A stretch of DNA of 14,130 nucleotides from RGIG5579 sp045602025 (lineage in GTDB: Bacteria > Bacillota > Clostridia > Oscillospirales > SIG627): positions 1-14,130 of the forward strand of contig JAZSAT010000020.1 of assembly GCA_045602025.1 (NCBI GenBank), written 5' to 3'. The notes beneath the pieces were generated by a model. The model searched no databases and was not told where the DNA came from. It was given only the letters and a program-made list of their open reading frames with translations. Each line of letters starts with the position of its first letter. The stretch's first letter is position 1. Position numbers and translations under genes: made by a program. Positions 13,605-14,130 of the stretch are shown one piece after another.

Positions 13605-14130
13605 TCAGATGAATTTTAAAAAGAAATGGCTGTGGGTTTCTACGGCCTTCTTGGGGCAAAGCTCCTGGCAACACCAGCAGCGGATACAGTTTTTCTTTTG
13701 AATACGCGCTTTTTTGTTTCGTATCACAATGGTCTTTTGCGGGCAAAGTCTGGCGCATTCTCCGCAGCCAACACATTTTTCCGAGATGATTCTGGGACGG
13801 GGAGCGAGAAAATGGGCGAGCCTTCCGCCGAAAAGATCGGGCAGATCTCTTAAAACACTTTTTTTCTGGCTGTCGGGCAGTTCAAAGGGAGTGGGAAGAT
13901 TTTCTTCCATATTGTCACCTGTTAGGGTGATCTCTCCGTCGAAAATTCCTTCCTTTTTTGCCCGTTCCAAAATGGGGGAAAGAGAAGAAGAGATGCCCAT
14001 AAAACGGCACATAGCTTCATCAACGGCAAAAGGATCTGTACCGCCTAAAATACCGCCGCCGAATTTGGGAACGCCGCCTGTGGGACCGTCTTTTTCCATA
14101 CCCCAAATGCCGTCTAAAATATTTAGGGTG
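13605..14130 (-). CDS. DUF362 protein with C-terminal double [4Fe-4S] ferredoxin domain (5' end missing)
   Basis: The reading frame runs open to the window edge at 14130, so the N-terminal part is outside. Within the window the frame upstream of the internal Met at 14099 reads TLNILDGIWG, continuing the DUF362 motif DGIxGMEKDGPTGG. The remaining ~174 residues give the C-terminal half of the DUF362 domain (FGGGILGGTDPFAVDEAMCRFMG) and then two [4Fe-4S] clusters, CVGCGECARLCP and CIRCWCCQELCP. The second has a Trp-Cys in place of the usual Gly-Cys but keeps all cluster Cys. DUF362 proteins with ferredoxin tails are common in anaerobic Firmicutes, with no established reaction. It is 9 bases upstream of ispE on the same strand, probably one operon, though that need not mean a role in isoprenoid synthesis. 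Confidence 0.88.
   Translation of the reverse strand, partial: TLNILDGIWGMEKDGPTGGVPKFGGGILGGTDPFAVDEAMCRFMGISSSLSPILERAKKEGIFDGEITLTGDNMEENLPTPFELPDSQKKSVLRDLPDLFGGRLAHFLAPRPRIISEKCVGCGECARLCPQKTIVIRNKKARIQKKNCIRCWCCQELCPKKAVETHSHFFLKFI

Overview
The window looks like chromosomal DNA from an endospore-forming member of the Firmicutes, most likely an uncultured gut-type clostridium. The evidence is a SpoIIR homologue, a GlpP-type antiterminator, strong AGGAGG-like ribosome binding sites, sigma-A promoters of TTGACA/TATAAT type, many hairpin-plus-T-run terminators, a TTG start, and an MEP-pathway isoprenoid gene (ispE). There is no rRNA, tRNA, CRISPR array, insertion sequence or phage gene. 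The first ~530 bases are visibly more AT-rich than the rest and may be accessory. No name below the class level is justified from sequence alone.

Layout, left to right. (1) 1-511: a strong promoter, a two-hairpin leader and a small membrane-anchored protein with two CxxC pairs, closed by a terminator. (2) 538-4979: a HAD phosphatase, then a glycerol-3-phosphate (G3P) catabolic unit. This unit holds a consensus promoter, a hairpin terminator in the leader, the antiterminator gene glpP, a second hairpin, and three tightly coupled genes: a DAO/FAD dehydrogenase with a BFD-like Fe-S tail, an FAD/NAD oxidoreductase, and a DUF1667 small Cys-rich protein. (3) 5053-5895: a YitT-family membrane protein. 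(4) 6036-8820: typA/bipA with its own promoter, followed by a LysR-type regulator, ending in a perfect bidirectional terminator. (5) 8920-10149, minus strand: a eukaryotic-type UDP-sugar/UDP-HexNAc pyrophosphorylase. (6) 10330-10473, plus strand: an orphan 47-residue peptide gene with its own extended -10 promoter and strong terminator, divergent from the pyrophosphorylase gene. (7) 10521-14130, minus strand: in transcription order a DUF362/ferredoxin protein (cut by the window edge), ispE, a terminator, spoIIR, and a membrane-anchored WG-repeat protein.

How the parts fit together: the best-supported system is the G3P module. GlpP is expected to sense G3P and allow read-through of the leader terminators. 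Two terminator-like hairpins flank glpP itself, one right after a perfect promoter and one just before the dehydrogenase. This suggests a self-limiting circuit in which glpP controls both its own mRNA and the oxidation genes. Transport and kinase genes (glpF, glpK) are not in the window. The most novel-looking items are the orphan 47-aa peptide transcription unit and the structured leader with the zinc-ribbon-like membrane protein at the left edge. The rest is mostly ordinary housekeeping DNA.
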